Positions 53,428 to 62,626 of a stretch of DNA of 64,000 bases are shown one piece after another. The position numbers and the translations under genes were made by a program. Position 1 is the stretch's first letter; the number at the start of each line of letters is the position of its first letter. Under the pieces are notes generated by a model. It worked only from the letters and a program-made list of their open reading frames with translations, was not told where the DNA came from and ran no database searches. This DNA comes from Nitrospiraceae bacterium. GTDB lineage: Bacteria; Nitrospirota; Nitrospiria; Nitrospirales; UBA8639. The DNA is taken from positions 744,001-808,000 of the forward strand of contig JACKFE010000001.1 in assembly GCA_020632635.1 (NCBI GenBank), in the 5' to 3' direction.

Positions 53428-54726
53428 TCACTGTGGCTGGGAAGGAAATGGACTATTCTCTATTCGAACGTCGTAAATGACTTGATGATGTGCATCAATC
53501 CACTCGATGTGAACCGTGGGATGGGCCGGATCAGGATGCACGGTTATTTTTCCAAAATTGGGAGTTTGGTGGTAGAAAAATTCAAACCGTGGCTCACTCG
53601 ACGAAACTTTATAATTCATATGCGCGGCTAATGGGCCAAAAATCATTTCTTGCATATCGGCAAAACCCGGCATGCGGCTGACAGCCCCATGGTGGACATC
53701 TCCCGCAAGAAAGAACACACCTGAAATGGCCTGGTCTCGAATAAACTGAAGAATCTCGTCACGTTCATGAGGGTATTCTCCCCATTTATCTTTGCGTGGA
53801 TCGGAAAAGGGAACGGAAGATACAATAAATTTGGTCGTCGCTTGAGAGGCCTTCAGCTGATGCAACAACCATTGTTTTTGCGCCTCACCCAACATCGTTT
53901 GCGTGGACGGATTCCGGTATTGCCGGGTGTCCAACAAAAAGAATTCGACTCCCTTCCCCCATTGAAATGATCGATAGAGCCGACCCGGCTCTCGGGCATT
54001 CACGCGAATCGGCCAATAATCAAAAAAGGCCTGGCGCCCAATCGGCAAACGCGGATGCGTCGAGATAAAGTCGCTATCCACCTCATGATCGTCCCACATG
54101 ACGTACACCGGGATATTGGCCAGCAATCGTTTCACAAAGCCATCACGATTTTCTCTATATTTGGCCCAATATTCCGCCAACTCGTGAGCCGGCTTTTCTT
54201 TATCCGAATAGATAGTATCCCCGAGAAAGACAAAAAAATCGGGCTTCTCTTCCTGCAACGTCTGCATCATCTTATAGGGATGATACCCATGCCGAGTGTC
54301 CCCTCCAATGACAAACGTGACCGGAACGGCTTCTTCTGGAAGAGGCGCTGTGACAAATTGGCATGGCCCGACTGGAGGACCTCCCTGGATCGTGCCTCGA
54401 TACGAGTACCGAGTAGCCGGCTGCAAGTTTGTTAACACCGCATGGGCCGTGAAATCTCTGGTCGCACTGGTCTGCAGGACTGCCGTTTCCAGGTAGGCAG
54501 TCCAAGTGGAATCCGCTGTATACTGGATCACCAACGACTGGGCCTCCCTGGTTTTCATCCACACAACAGCCTCATGGGCCGTCACATCTCCAACAGCGCA
54601 ATCGACGTCAATATTCTCATCTTTCACGAGGAGCCCGGTATCCACTGAGGCGCAGCCCATCAGTCCCCAAAACGCCAGGAGGCCTATCAGGGTCCTCCTG
54701 CCATTCATGAAATTTCGTTTCATCAT
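53428..54726 (-). CDS. PhoD-family alkaline phosphatase / metallophosphoesterase, lipoprotein
   Basis: About 432 residues from the ATG at 54726, chosen because it has GGGAGA in front and gives a clean lipoprotein signal (LIGLLAFWGLMGCAS). An N-terminal fibronectin-like PhoD domain (AHEAVVWMKTREAQSLVIQY) is followed by the phosphatase: FVIGGDTRHG, FFVFLGDTIYSD, YVMWDDHEVDSD, and FFLAGDVHHGA. The metal ligands Asp, His and Asn/Asp positions are largely intact. It should hydrolyse phosphate diesters or monoesters in the periplasm. Confidence 0.9.
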   Translation of the reverse strand: MMKRNFMNGRRTLIGLLAFWGLMGCASVDTGLLVKDENIDVDCAVGDVTAHEAVVWMKTREAQSLVIQYTADSTWTAYLETAVLQTSATRDFTAHAVLTNLQPATRYSYRGTIQGGPPVGPCQFVTAPLPEEAVPVTFVIGGDTRHGYHPYKMMQTLQEEKPDFFVFLGDTIYSDKEKPAHELAEYWAKYRENRDGFVKRLLANIPVYVMWDDHEVDSDFISTHPRLPIGRQAFFDYWPIRVNAREPGRLYRSFQWGKGVEFFLLDTRQYRNPSTQTMLGEAQKQWLLHQLKASQATTKFIVSSVPFSDPRKDKWGEYPHERDEILQFIRDQAISGVFFLAGDVHHGAVSRMPGFADMQEMIFGPLAAHMNYKVSSSEPRFEFFYHQTPNFGKITVHPDPAHPTVHIEWIDAHHQVIYDVRIENSPFPSQPQ

Positions 54727-54973
54727 GATGTCTCCCTGTTCAAAATGGGTCGCCCCCTGATTGAGATGCGCTGGCATATGGTACTTCAATTCAATCTCGT
54801 TCAGCGAGAGTATCGAGCCAGGAGACGTTTCTCCTCGACCCATTCGTTTCACGAAACATCAATTCTCGGGAATTTCCCTGGTCATGACAAAAAAATACCT
54901 GGGCTTCTGCCCAAGCACCGGGTCGGTTAGCAACCAGTTCGTCTTCGTTGGGGGGAGGGAGCCGTCTTGAAGT

Positions 54974-55474
54974 CTATGGAGAAGGATGCTCTTTTTTCTG
55001 AGCAATGGCCAATTGTATCACTTGAATTATGTTGTCTAATTCCACATTCTTGGTGAGCACATCGAAAAGACCCTGTCGTTTCACCTCTTCGACATTGAAT
55101 GCGCCGGAATATGCCGTGAACAAGATAACCGGCGTGTGACTGGAAAGGTGACGGATTTCCTGGAAGGTCTCCAACCCATCCATCCCCGGCATTTTATAAT
55201 CTAAGAGAATGACATCAGGCCGAGCGGCTTGATCCTGGAGGCAGGCGACCACCGCTTCTCCTGAGTCAAACTCTCGAACCAGATACCCCCGCCGGATCAG
55301 CCGCCTGGCTACACTCGAGCGTACAAACGCATCATCATCGACATAAAAAAGGATGCCGACATGCTGTCCTGGATGATCAGACTTCAGACTGCCATCCTGG
55401 CCGGGAACGTCCGAATCCTTCACCCGGTTCATCGAATGCTCTCCCAAGGCTTTCGGAGACCGGTCTTCCCCCAT
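54974..55474 (-). CDS. Receiver-only response regulator next to the nxr regulator
   Basis: A 166-residue protein; the first 40 residues are hydrophilic, and an internal ATG at residue 15 could be the true start. The receiver (residues about 42-160) has YVDDD, LLDYKMPGMDG with the phospho-acceptor, FTAYSG and LTKNVEL. It resembles the receiver parts of the two NtrC-type regulators at 13.4 and 22.8 kb but has no output domain. It lies 124 bp downstream of the sigma-54 activator gene on the same strand and may modulate it or another partner. Confidence 0.85.
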   Translation of the reverse strand: MGEDRSPKALGEHSMNRVKDSDVPGQDGSLKSDHPGQHVGILFYVDDDAFVRSSVARRLIRRGYLVREFDSGEAVVACLQDQAARPDVILLDYKMPGMDGLETFQEIRHLSSHTPVILFTAYSGAFNVEEVKRQGLFDVLTKNVELDNIIQVIQLAIAQKKEHPSP

Positions 55475-55598
55475 GACGAGGAAGGACCGGAATCACAAGA
55501 ATCTTCCAAGAAGAAGCACAGAGGATTACCGCTCCCCTTTGCGGTCCGCCACTGAGGCATACACGCTCCGTGATTCGCCTCTCTCGCACACTCTAGGA

Positions 55599-57167
55599 TT
55601 AGGCTTTCCTGGACTTTGAAATTTTTCGTGGAATATTCAGTTTTTTCAACCGACTTCTCAAGGTGCTGGGATGCAGACCCAAATGTTTCGCAGCCCCTAA
55701 CGGTCCATCAATTTGCCATTCACAGGTTTCCAGGGCTTGCTCAATACGCAAGCGTTCCAAATCTTTTAATTTGGCAGTAGGAAATGGGACTTCCACGGAA
55801 GCAGGTTTCCTCAGCAACGTTTCGTCAATCCCCAGCGTGGGGGAGTTTGAAAGAATCATGGCCCGTTCAATAATATTTTTCAACTCGCGAATATTTCCAG
55901 GCCACTCGTACTGGACCAGCATGTCCAACGATGCTTGATCGATGTCCTGACATGGACGTCTAAACTGCAAGCGGTTTTTTTCCATAAAATGCCGCACCAA
56001 CAGGGGAATATCCTGAGGACGCTCACGGAGAGGAGGGATATCAATGGGGAACACATGCAAGCGGTAAAATAAATCCGAGCGAAATTTTCCTTTCGCAATG
56101 GCCTGTTGCAAATCAGTATTGGTGGCCGCGATGACTCGGACATCCACATCCTTCCCCTGCGTACCTCCCACCCGTTCCACCACGCCATCTTGAAGGACGC
56201 GCAGAAGTTTCGCCTGAGCCTCAATCGGCATTTCTCCAATTTCATCCAAAAACAAGGTTCCCCCATCGGCTAATTCAAATTTCCCAGGCCGGCACTGCTC
56301 CGCGCCGGTAAAGGCTCCTTTTTCATGCCCAAACAACTCGCTCTCCACCAATCCAGACGGCAGCGCAGCACAATTGACTCTCACGAAGGGACTCTCATTC
56401 CGAGAGCTTAATTCGTGAATCAAGCGCGCTAATAACTCTTTTCCTGTGCCGGTTTCACCGGTAATCAAGACGGAACTATTTGTTGGGGACACTTTCTGAG
56501 CCAGATCTAAGACATGATTGAACTTTTGACTATTGCCGATCATGGCCCCGAAATCGTGGGAAATTTTAATTTCTTCCAGGAGGTAGGCATTTTCTCTGGC
56601 CAATTTCTCTCGAAGCCGGTCGATCTCTTCATAAGCACGAACAAGATCAATAGCCAAAGCAATTTGTGTGGCCACCTGCAGGAGAAATTGGAGACTTTCA
56701 GGATCGGGGTCCCCCGCTTCCACACTGCCAATATTCAACGACCCCAAACAATGATCCCCTACCAGGAGGGGGAGGTTAATCATCCGACCCAAGCCTTCAT
56801 CGAGATAAAAGGCATCTTCCAGAAACATTTGATGCTTCTGAATAAATGGTCGAACATGCACCATCTTGTGTTCATACACCCATCCCATGGCACTCCCTTG
56901 TCGAGGGATCACCGCATCACACTTTAATTTCACGACAGGCATACTGGTTTCCACGGCATAAAAACGAAAGGCATCAATATCCGAATGATAGAGAGTGAGG
57001 CCAGCCCGCTCCCATGGAATCACCTTTTTAATATGTCCGGTAATGGCTTTCCACAAACCTTCGGTGTTTCGTTGAGAGTTAAGAATGTTCGTGACTTGCA
57101 GGAGGGTGCGATAGAACGTTCGGCTGTCAGTACTAACGTGGGAATCTTTACCGAGCTTCATGTTCAT
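55599..57167 (-). CDS. GAF-domain sigma-54-dependent activator adjacent to nxrAB
   Basis: A 522-residue activator of the FhlA type. An N-terminal GAF domain (residues about 25-175, with RMINLPLLVGDHCLGSLNIGS) would sense a ligand or redox signal directly. The AAA+ domain is intact: GETGTGKE, GAFTGA, GGTLFLDEIGEM and the arginine-finger region. The Fis-type C-terminus is GPLGAAKHLGLHPSTLRSRLKKL. It lies immediately behind nxrB on the same strand, separated by a strong terminator. A regulator of nitrite oxidoreductase or of nitrogen-oxide response is a natural inference, but the nxrA upstream region has only a weak sigma-54 candidate. Confidence 0.92.
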   Translation of the reverse strand: MNMKLGKDSHVSTDSRTFYRTLLQVTNILNSQRNTEGLWKAITGHIKKVIPWERAGLTLYHSDIDAFRFYAVETSMPVVKLKCDAVIPRQGSAMGWVYEHKMVHVRPFIQKHQMFLEDAFYLDEGLGRMINLPLLVGDHCLGSLNIGSVEAGDPDPESLQFLLQVATQIALAIDLVRAYEEIDRLREKLARENAYLLEEIKISHDFGAMIGNSQKFNHVLDLAQKVSPTNSSVLITGETGTGKELLARLIHELSSRNESPFVRVNCAALPSGLVESELFGHEKGAFTGAEQCRPGKFELADGGTLFLDEIGEMPIEAQAKLLRVLQDGVVERVGGTQGKDVDVRVIAATNTDLQQAIAKGKFRSDLFYRLHVFPIDIPPLRERPQDIPLLVRHFMEKNRLQFRRPCQDIDQASLDMLVQYEWPGNIRELKNIIERAMILSNSPTLGIDETLLRKPASVEVPFPTAKLKDLERLRIEQALETCEWQIDGPLGAAKHLGLHPSTLRSRLKKLNIPRKISKSRKA

Positions 57168-57442
57168 CGGAATGTCTCTTTACGTAAAACTTGTCATCAA
57201 CGAATCAACATCTTTCAGATCTATGACGTTCTTCCATGCTATTCAATTTTTAGGCCGACTTTCTTTTAGCTGACCTCCTGATGCATACAAATTTTCCCTG
57301 CTTCGTAACCCTTAAGCGAGAAAATGGGATGTGCAATAACAGAGGAACCACCCTGCTTGATTGGGTATTCTGTTGAACCCCCGGAATCATACCTGATTCT
57401 TTCATAACTTTGGATACCTGTGTGATTTTGCACTCTTACAGA

Positions 57443-57458
57443 TGTGCTATTACGCACA
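57443..57458. promoter_or_regulatory. TGTGC-N6-GCACA palindrome between nxrB and its neighbour regulator
   Basis: TGTGC-TATTAC-GCACA is a perfect element of the type seen at 20-34 kb. A near match TGTGT-GATTTT-GCACT lies 24 bp away (57419-57434), and a half-site TGTGC at 57330. They sit upstream of the GAF activator gene (start 57167). No sigma-54 type GG-N10-GC site was found between them, so here the element may act on another promoter type. Confidence 0.5.
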
Positions 57459-57490
57459 AAATCCACTAAAACTACATTCGACAATATTTG

Positions 57491-57525
57491 AAAAAAAGCC
57501 GGGGGCGACGGATGTCGCCCCCGGC
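57491..57525 (-). terminator. Intrinsic terminator of nxrAB
   Basis: On the minus strand a perfect 12-bp stem GCCGGGGGCGAC / GTCGCCCCCGGC with a four-base loop is followed by seven T. It lies about 27 bp behind the nxrB stop codon and is the strongest terminator in the window. Confidence 0.95.
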
Positions 57526-57551
57526 CTGCCGTCTGTGCCCCTGTCTGTGCC

Positions 57552-58841
57552 TTACAGCCAGTTCACCCGTTCGGCCGGGCGAATGTAGATGGGCTCTTCC
57601 ACTTGCTGCCGGACCGCTTCCTTGCCCGACTTGTTGAAGCCCAACACCGTGTCGTTGTACATCTCGAACTTCCGACCATGGATTTGGGTTTCAAACACCT
57701 TCGGCCCCGGAATCACGTCATACCGGAAGATGATCTGTTGGCTGGCCCGCCACAACTGCAGCACCGCCAACAACTCCCGGCTCGGCACCAGATACTTCTC
57801 GATCGCGTTGTCCACCCCCGGCCCAAACATCTGCCGGATGTAGCCCCGCGGCGCTTGCCGCGGCGGAATATAATACCCGTTGGGTTCCGTGCCCCATTGC
57901 GGATACAACGGCAACGCCACTTGTTCCACCCGGATGGCATAGTACAACGGGTTCCACCGATCTTCCGCCCACAGCCCGTCATCCCCCACCTTCACCAAGC
58001 CTTGCAGCCGGATTTTGCCGACACACGCCGACATACACCGCGTCTCCATCGGCTCGCCGCCGGTCAAGGGGTCTTTGCCCTCCACCCGCGGATAGCAGGC
58101 AATACACTTCTCCGACACCCGGGTCGTCCCCCGGTACATCGGCTTCTTAAACGGGCATTGCTCCACGCACTTCTTATACCCCCGGCACCGGTTCTGGTCG
58201 ATCAACACGATCCCGTCTTCCGGCCGTTTATAGATGGCCTTCCGCGGACAGGCCGCTAAGCAGCCTGGGTACGTGCAGTGGTTACAGATCCGTTGCAGAT
58301 AGAAGAAATACGTTTCATGCTCCGGCAAGCTGCTGCCGGTCATTTTCCAGGGCTCTTCTTTCGTGAACCCGGTCTTGTCAATCCCTTCCACGATCGCCCG
58401 CATGGAGGTGGCCGTGTCCTCATAAATGTTCACGAACCGCCATTCTTGGTCCGTCGGGATGTAGCCGATCGCCGCTTGGCCGATCTTGGCCCCCGCGTCA
58501 AAGATCGTCATCCCTTCGAACACCCCATACGGCGCATGGTGTTTGCGGCCCACCCGCACGTTCCACACCTGGCCCCCGGGATTGACCTGCTCGATCAACT
58601 GCGTGATCTTCACGTCGTAGAACTGCGGATACCCGCCGTACGGCTTCGTCTCCACGTTGTTCCACCACATGTATTCCTGCCCTTTGCTGAACAGCCACGT
58701 CGACTTGTCCGCCATCGAGCAGGTTTGACACGCCAAACACCGGTTGATGTTAAACACAAAGGCAAATTGCCATTTCGGATGCCGCTCCTCATACGGATAC
58801 AGCATCTTCCGTCCTAGGTGCCAATTATATACTTCTGGCAT
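57552..58841 (-). CDS. nxrB: Nitrite oxidoreductase beta subunit
   Basis: A 429-residue iron-sulfur protein, the length of Nitrospira NxrB. It carries four cysteine clusters that bind three [4Fe-4S] and one [3Fe-4S] cluster: NRCLACQTCSMADKSTW, CNHCTYPGCLAACP, NRCRGYKKCVEQCPFKK and EKCIACYPRV with RCMSACVGKIR. It passes electrons from the molybdenum subunit NxrA toward cytochromes. It has no own export signal and is presumably co-exported with NxrA. The ribosome binding site is AAGGAG. Codon use is strongly biased toward C/G at third positions, and long antisense frames result, which suggests high expression. Confidence 0.97.
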   Translation of the reverse strand: MPEVYNWHLGRKMLYPYEERHPKWQFAFVFNINRCLACQTCSMADKSTWLFSKGQEYMWWNNVETKPYGGYPQFYDVKITQLIEQVNPGGQVWNVRVGRKHHAPYGVFEGMTIFDAGAKIGQAAIGYIPTDQEWRFVNIYEDTATSMRAIVEGIDKTGFTKEEPWKMTGSSLPEHETYFFYLQRICNHCTYPGCLAACPRKAIYKRPEDGIVLIDQNRCRGYKKCVEQCPFKKPMYRGTTRVSEKCIACYPRVEGKDPLTGGEPMETRCMSACVGKIRLQGLVKVGDDGLWAEDRWNPLYYAIRVEQVALPLYPQWGTEPNGYYIPPRQAPRGYIRQMFGPGVDNAIEKYLVPSRELLAVLQLWRASQQIIFRYDVIPGPKVFETQIHGRKFEMYNDTVLGFNKSGKEAVRQQVEEPIYIRPAERVNWL

Positions 58842-58923
58842 AGTGATCTCTCCTTCGTTTAAAGATAGCAGTGTTCATTTGTTTACCATTTTGCCACGTC
58901 ATATGTCCGACTAACGCATAAGG

Positions 58924-58992
58924 GAGGCTGGGGGGAGGTGTAAGCAATGTTTCTTTCTAGACGCGACTCCAGAAAAAAGATCCCCCAGCCTC
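58924..58992. repeat. Intergenic hairpin carrying an inverted copy of the nxrA translation start
   Basis: Between nxrA and nxrB, GAGGCTGGGGG (58924-58934) pairs with CCCCCAGCCTC (58982-58992) around a 47-base loop. The loop contains CAATGTTTCTTTCTAGACG (58945-58963, plus strand). This is identical to the start region of nxrA (62423-62441, minus strand), with GGAGGT at the same distance in front. In the nxr transcript this segment is the exact complement of the nxrA start codon region. No T run follows, so it is not a standard terminator. Confidence 0.85.
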
Positions 58993-59001
58993 AAACTTCT
59001 C

Positions 59002-62000
59002 TTATACCTTAATCTTAATATGGTCACCCTTGAGCCACTTGATCATGAACTCATTCTCCTGGCCCGGGGTGAAGCCCGTGCGCACCGGTTCCCACGGCCC
59101 GCGGCCGCCGATCCCACCGTCCTCCGCCTTGGTGATCCGGATCAGACATTCCTTCGGCACCGTGTTGACCGCGTGGTTATCCACTTGGTACCCAAATTTA
59201 AACTTCCAGGCCACCGCATGTTTGCCTGGCAAGCTGTCCAACTGCTGCATCGGCATCAACCAGTCCCGCGTAAAGGACTGTTGCGCCCCATACCGGAAGT
59301 TCGATTGATACCCGGTGTCCAAGGCAATCGCCCGGCCGTCCGGCCGCGTCTCATGCCCTTTCACCGACTTGGCCGTCGCCACAAACGGCGCATGCTTGGC
59401 CATCGTCACATGGTACGGGAACGCCGGGTTGTACTTCGCCCGGATCATCAACCGTGCCACTTTGTAATAGGGGTCACTGGGCTTCCAGCCCCGATACGGC
59501 CGGTCCACCGGGTTGCCGTCCACGTAGACGTAGTCCCCGTCGTTGATCCCCCGGTCTTTGGCCGCTTGCGGGTTGATATGGATTTGATGCTCGCCCACCC
59601 CCGGCGTCCGCTTATCCATCCGATAGGCATCCCCGAAGTTGGACTCATACATCTGCACCCAGTCGTTCACCGACCATTGGCTATGCACCCGATGCCGGGT
59701 CTTGGGCGTCACACAGTAGAACTGATAGCCCTTCTCCCACAACGGGTTGGAGTACCGCTTGATCTCCTGCCACGGCAATTTGATGTTCCGCACCGTCTTA
59801 TCGTCATGGTGCTGCGCCGTGATGGGAATCCCGTAGTCATCCGGCCGCACATACGGGTTCGTCGACATGATCGCGTTCGGCAAGTACGGCGTCGCTTCCG
59901 TCCCTTCCCGGTGCGAGATGAAGTTTTCCCCATATTCAATGGCTTCCGGCTCGACCCGGTAGTTCTCATACCGGCCCGTCCGCGTCCACTGCGGCTTCGA
60001 CTCGTTCGTCTCTTCCCAGAACGGATGCCGCGGATACGTCCGACACATCACCATCCAGCCCTTCTCCGACTTCAACATGGTGTCAGCGCTATAACCATAC
60101 GCTGTCGTACTGGCATCCAAGATTCTTTGTAGATAGACGTCCACCCGGTTGTCGTAGACGAACTTGAAGTAATCCCGGAACCGCCCGTCGCCGGTCATTT
60201 CCGTCAACTTCGCGGCCACCCCGGCCACCGTATCCAGATCGTTCCGGGTGTCATACAACGGCCGGATGCCGCCCTTCCACACCTGGAACCACGGGTTCGA
60301 CACCGTCGCCGTGTGCTCCGGATAGGTAAATTCCATCCACGTGTTTACTCCAAATGAAATATCATTGTGGTTGACGTCGGAGGTCATTTCCACATCTTGA
60401 TTCACCAACGTTTCGATGTGCGGATCCACGTTCTTCACCATGTCATAATGGTGCTTCGCGTTGTTCAACACGTTCACGTTGGCCACCCACCGGAATTTAC
60501 TCGGCGTCGGCATGTGCGTCTTCCCGGTAAACACCCGCCGGCCATACTTGGGCGTGTTCACAATCAACGCCGTATCGCCGTGGTTCCAGTAGGCCACTTC
60601 TTCGCCGTAGTAATACCCTTTGATATGGATTTCTTTGCCATGCGCATTGGGATCCGTCGTGATCTTAAAGGGGTTTTCCCCCGTGTGGGTCCCTAAGCCC
60701 CCGCCGCCCCAGGGCGTATTATTCCAAATGCCCGCCTTGTAGTTGCCGGCCCAGGTATGTTGCCCCGTCCCAAACTTCCCGACGTTGCCCGTCACGATCA
60801 ACACCATCGCGGCACCCCGCGCCATGATCGTTTGATGGAAGTAGTGGTTGGTGCCTTCCCCGTTATGAATGGCTGCCGGCTTAATGGTCCCCGAATCCCT
60901 GGCCCACCGGACGATCAAGTCCTTCGGCGCCCGGTTGATTTGATGGACCGTGTCCAGATCGTAGTCCTGCAAGTGCGCTTGATACATCTGGAACACCGGC
61001 ATGACGTCCACTTCCCGGCCATTCAACAACTTCACCCGGAACGTCCCCGTCAGGGCCGAGTCAATGCCGCTCTTGCGATAGTGCCAGCCCACCAACTCCC
61101 GATGGATCGGCACCGCTTGATTCTTGTTCAAATCCCACACCATGAACCCGCCCAACCGGGCGATGATTTCGGGCTTCATCGTCTGCACTTTGCCCGAATA
61201 GCTCTTGGAGAAGTCCGGGAATTGATAATCCGCGATGACTTCCCGCGGATCTAAATATTGTAACGTATCCGTCCGCACCAAGATCGGCATGTCCGTATAC
61301 GCCTGACAGAAGTCATAGTCATACATGTTCTCATCGAAGATGATCTTTAAGGCCCCGAGGAACAACGCCCCGTCGGTTTGCGGCCGCACCGGAATCCAGT
61401 AGTCCGCCCGATAGGCACTAGGATTATATTCCGGCGTGATCACCACCAAACGGGCGCCCCGCTCAATGCTCTCAAGTCGCCAGTGCGCTTCCGGCATCTT
61501 GTTTTCCACGAAGTTCTTGCCCCACTCCGTGTTGAGCTTGGAGAACCGCATGTCGTTCATGTCCACGTCCGAGGCCTGCACCCCGTTCCAGAACGGATGC
61601 GCCGGGTTTTGGTCCCCGTGCCAGGTGTAGTTCGACCAGTACCGGCCCCCTTGCGCCTGCTCCGGCTTGACTTTCCGGATATACGTGTCCAACAGGGCCC
61701 CGCAGCCCCCGTTCATCCGCGTAATCCCCATTTTTCCGATCAGACCCAAAATGGGCATCCCGGCCCGGAATTTAAAGCAGCGCGTCGCCGACCCCTTGGT
61801 CATTTCGATCATTTCCGGCGGATAGCCTTGCTCCCGCATCCGACGGGCGCCCGCTTCCCCGCTATACCGCTCCGCGATGATGATCATCGCTTTGGCCAGG
61901 TACGTAAACGCCGTATCCCAGCTCACCCGCAACATGTCATCCAAGTACCGCGCGTTAAACTTATATTTCGTCATCACATCCGGCGTGAATTCCGGACTGC

Positions 62001-62439
62001 CGTCATCCATCCAGGCCTTCCAGCCCCGCCGCATCAACGGCCCTTTCAACCGATACGGGCCATACACCCGCCGATGCATCGTATACCCCTTCAAGCACAT
62101 CCGGGGATTATGCGCAAACGTCCCCCGGTTGCCATACAGGTCCTCATACGTTTGATGGTCGTAGTTCTGCTCCACCCGCATGACCACCCCGTTGCGCACA
62201 AACGCCCGAATCCGACACGCATGCGTATCGTTCGGCGAACAACACCACGTAAACGAACTGTCATACCGGTATTGATCGTGATACACCCGCTCCCACGAGC
62301 GATCCGGGTATTCCCCCAGGGGGTTGCCCACTTCAATCACCGGTTGCAACGCCGTCAACGCCAGCGCCTGATCCGCTAACGCCACCGCCGCCACGGTCCC
62401 CGCCGAGACCTTTAAAAATTGCCGTCTAGAAAGAAACAT
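59002..62439 (-). CDS. nxrA: Nitrite oxidoreductase alpha subunit (molybdopterin)
   Basis: An 1145-residue type II DMSO-reductase-family enzyme, the catalytic subunit that oxidises nitrite to nitrate. The N-terminus has a twin-arginine signal (SRRQFLKVSAGTVAAVALA), so catalysis faces the periplasm. The FS0 cluster region reads Cys67-x3-Asp71-x3-Cys75 and Cys115, compared with His-x3-Cys-x3-Cys in NarG. Asp276 in YTWHGDQNP is the probable molybdenum ligand. AAGGAGG stands 10 bases before the ATG. nxrB follows after 160 bp. Codon bias is extreme, leaving antisense frames of more than 300 residues, as expected for a very highly expressed gene. Confidence 0.97.
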   Translation of the reverse strand: MFLSRRQFLKVSAGTVAAVALADQALALTALQPVIEVGNPLGEYPDRSWERVYHDQYRYDSSFTWCCSPNDTHACRIRAFVRNGVVMRVEQNYDHQTYEDLYGNRGTFAHNPRMCLKGYTMHRRVYGPYRLKGPLMRRGWKAWMDDGSPEFTPDVMTKYKFNARYLDDMLRVSWDTAFTYLAKAMIIIAERYSGEAGARRMREQGYPPEMIEMTKGSATRCFKFRAGMPILGLIGKMGITRMNGGCGALLDTYIRKVKPEQAQGGRYWSNYTWHGDQNPAHPFWNGVQASDVDMNDMRFSKLNTEWGKNFVENKMPEAHWRLESIERGARLVVITPEYNPSAYRADYWIPVRPQTDGALFLGALKIIFDENMYDYDFCQAYTDMPILVRTDTLQYLDPREVIADYQFPDFSKSYSGKVQTMKPEIIARLGGFMVWDLNKNQAVPIHRELVGWHYRKSGIDSALTGTFRVKLLNGREVDVMPVFQMYQAHLQDYDLDTVHQINRAPKDLIVRWARDSGTIKPAAIHNGEGTNHYFHQTIMARGAAMVLIVTGNVGKFGTGQHTWAGNYKAGIWNNTPWGGGGLGTHTGENPFKITTDPNAHGKEIHIKGYYYGEEVAYWNHGDTALIVNTPKYGRRVFTGKTHMPTPSKFRWVANVNVLNNAKHHYDMVKNVDPHIETLVNQDVEMTSDVNHNDISFGVNTWMEFTYPEHTATVSNPWFQVWKGGIRPLYDTRNDLDTVAGVAAKLTEMTGDGRFRDYFKFVYDNRVDVYLQRILDASTTAYGYSADTMLKSEKGWMVMCRTYPRHPFWEETNESKPQWTRTGRYENYRVEPEAIEYGENFISHREGTEATPYLPNAIMSTNPYVRPDDYGIPITAQHHDDKTVRNIKLPWQEIKRYSNPLWEKGYQFYCVTPKTRHRVHSQWSVNDWVQMYESNFGDAYRMDKRTPGVGEHQIHINPQAAKDRGINDGDYVYVDGNPVDRPYRGWKPSDPYYKVARLMIRAKYNPAFPYHVTMAKHAPFVATAKSVKGHETRPDGRAIALDTGYQSNFRYGAQQSFTRDWLMPMQQLDSLPGKHAVAWKFKFGYQVDNHAVNTVPKECLIRITKAEDGGIGGRGPWEPVRTGFTPGQENEFMIKWLKGDHIKIKV

Positions 62440-62612
62440 TGAGAATACCTCCTTGTTAAAAACTTCTCATAAAGAGAGAAAAAGGCCAATCCCACGACAA
62501 AGTGCCCCTTGCCGCTATATGTCTCACCCCCCTTCAACATATGCATTCATGACACATGAAGAAAATGAAAATACCTTACCCTGGCGAAACGACCAGGACC
62601 TTCATAATGTAA

Positions 62613-62626
62613 GCAAAGGCTATTCC
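62613..62626 (-). promoter_or_regulatory. Weak sigma-54-like site upstream of nxrA
   Basis: On the minus strand CGGAATAGCCTTTGCT has GG and GC ten bases apart with a good -12 box (TTTGCT), but the -24 box (CGGAAT) is poor. Start would be near 62601. A CRP-like TGTGT-N6-TCACT lies at 62671-62686. The true nxrA promoter cannot be fixed from sequence alone. Confidence 0.25.

Larger units (their letters stand above)
57168..57551. other. Intergenic region between nxrB and the GAF activator gene
   Basis: 384 bp that hold the nxrAB terminator (57491-57525) and the palindromic elements at 57419-57458. No gene is visible. Confidence 0.55.

Noticed and set aside
57603..58817. Plus-strand open frames opposite nxrB (218 and 179 residues)
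   Set aside because: Same cause as in nxrA: mirrored codon bias and low-complexity composition.
59020..62379. Long plus-strand open frames (370, 165 and 333 residues) opposite nxrA
   Set aside because: They are arginine- and proline-rich translations of the antisense strand caused by strong codon bias in nxrA. They have no ribosome binding sites or recognisable domains.
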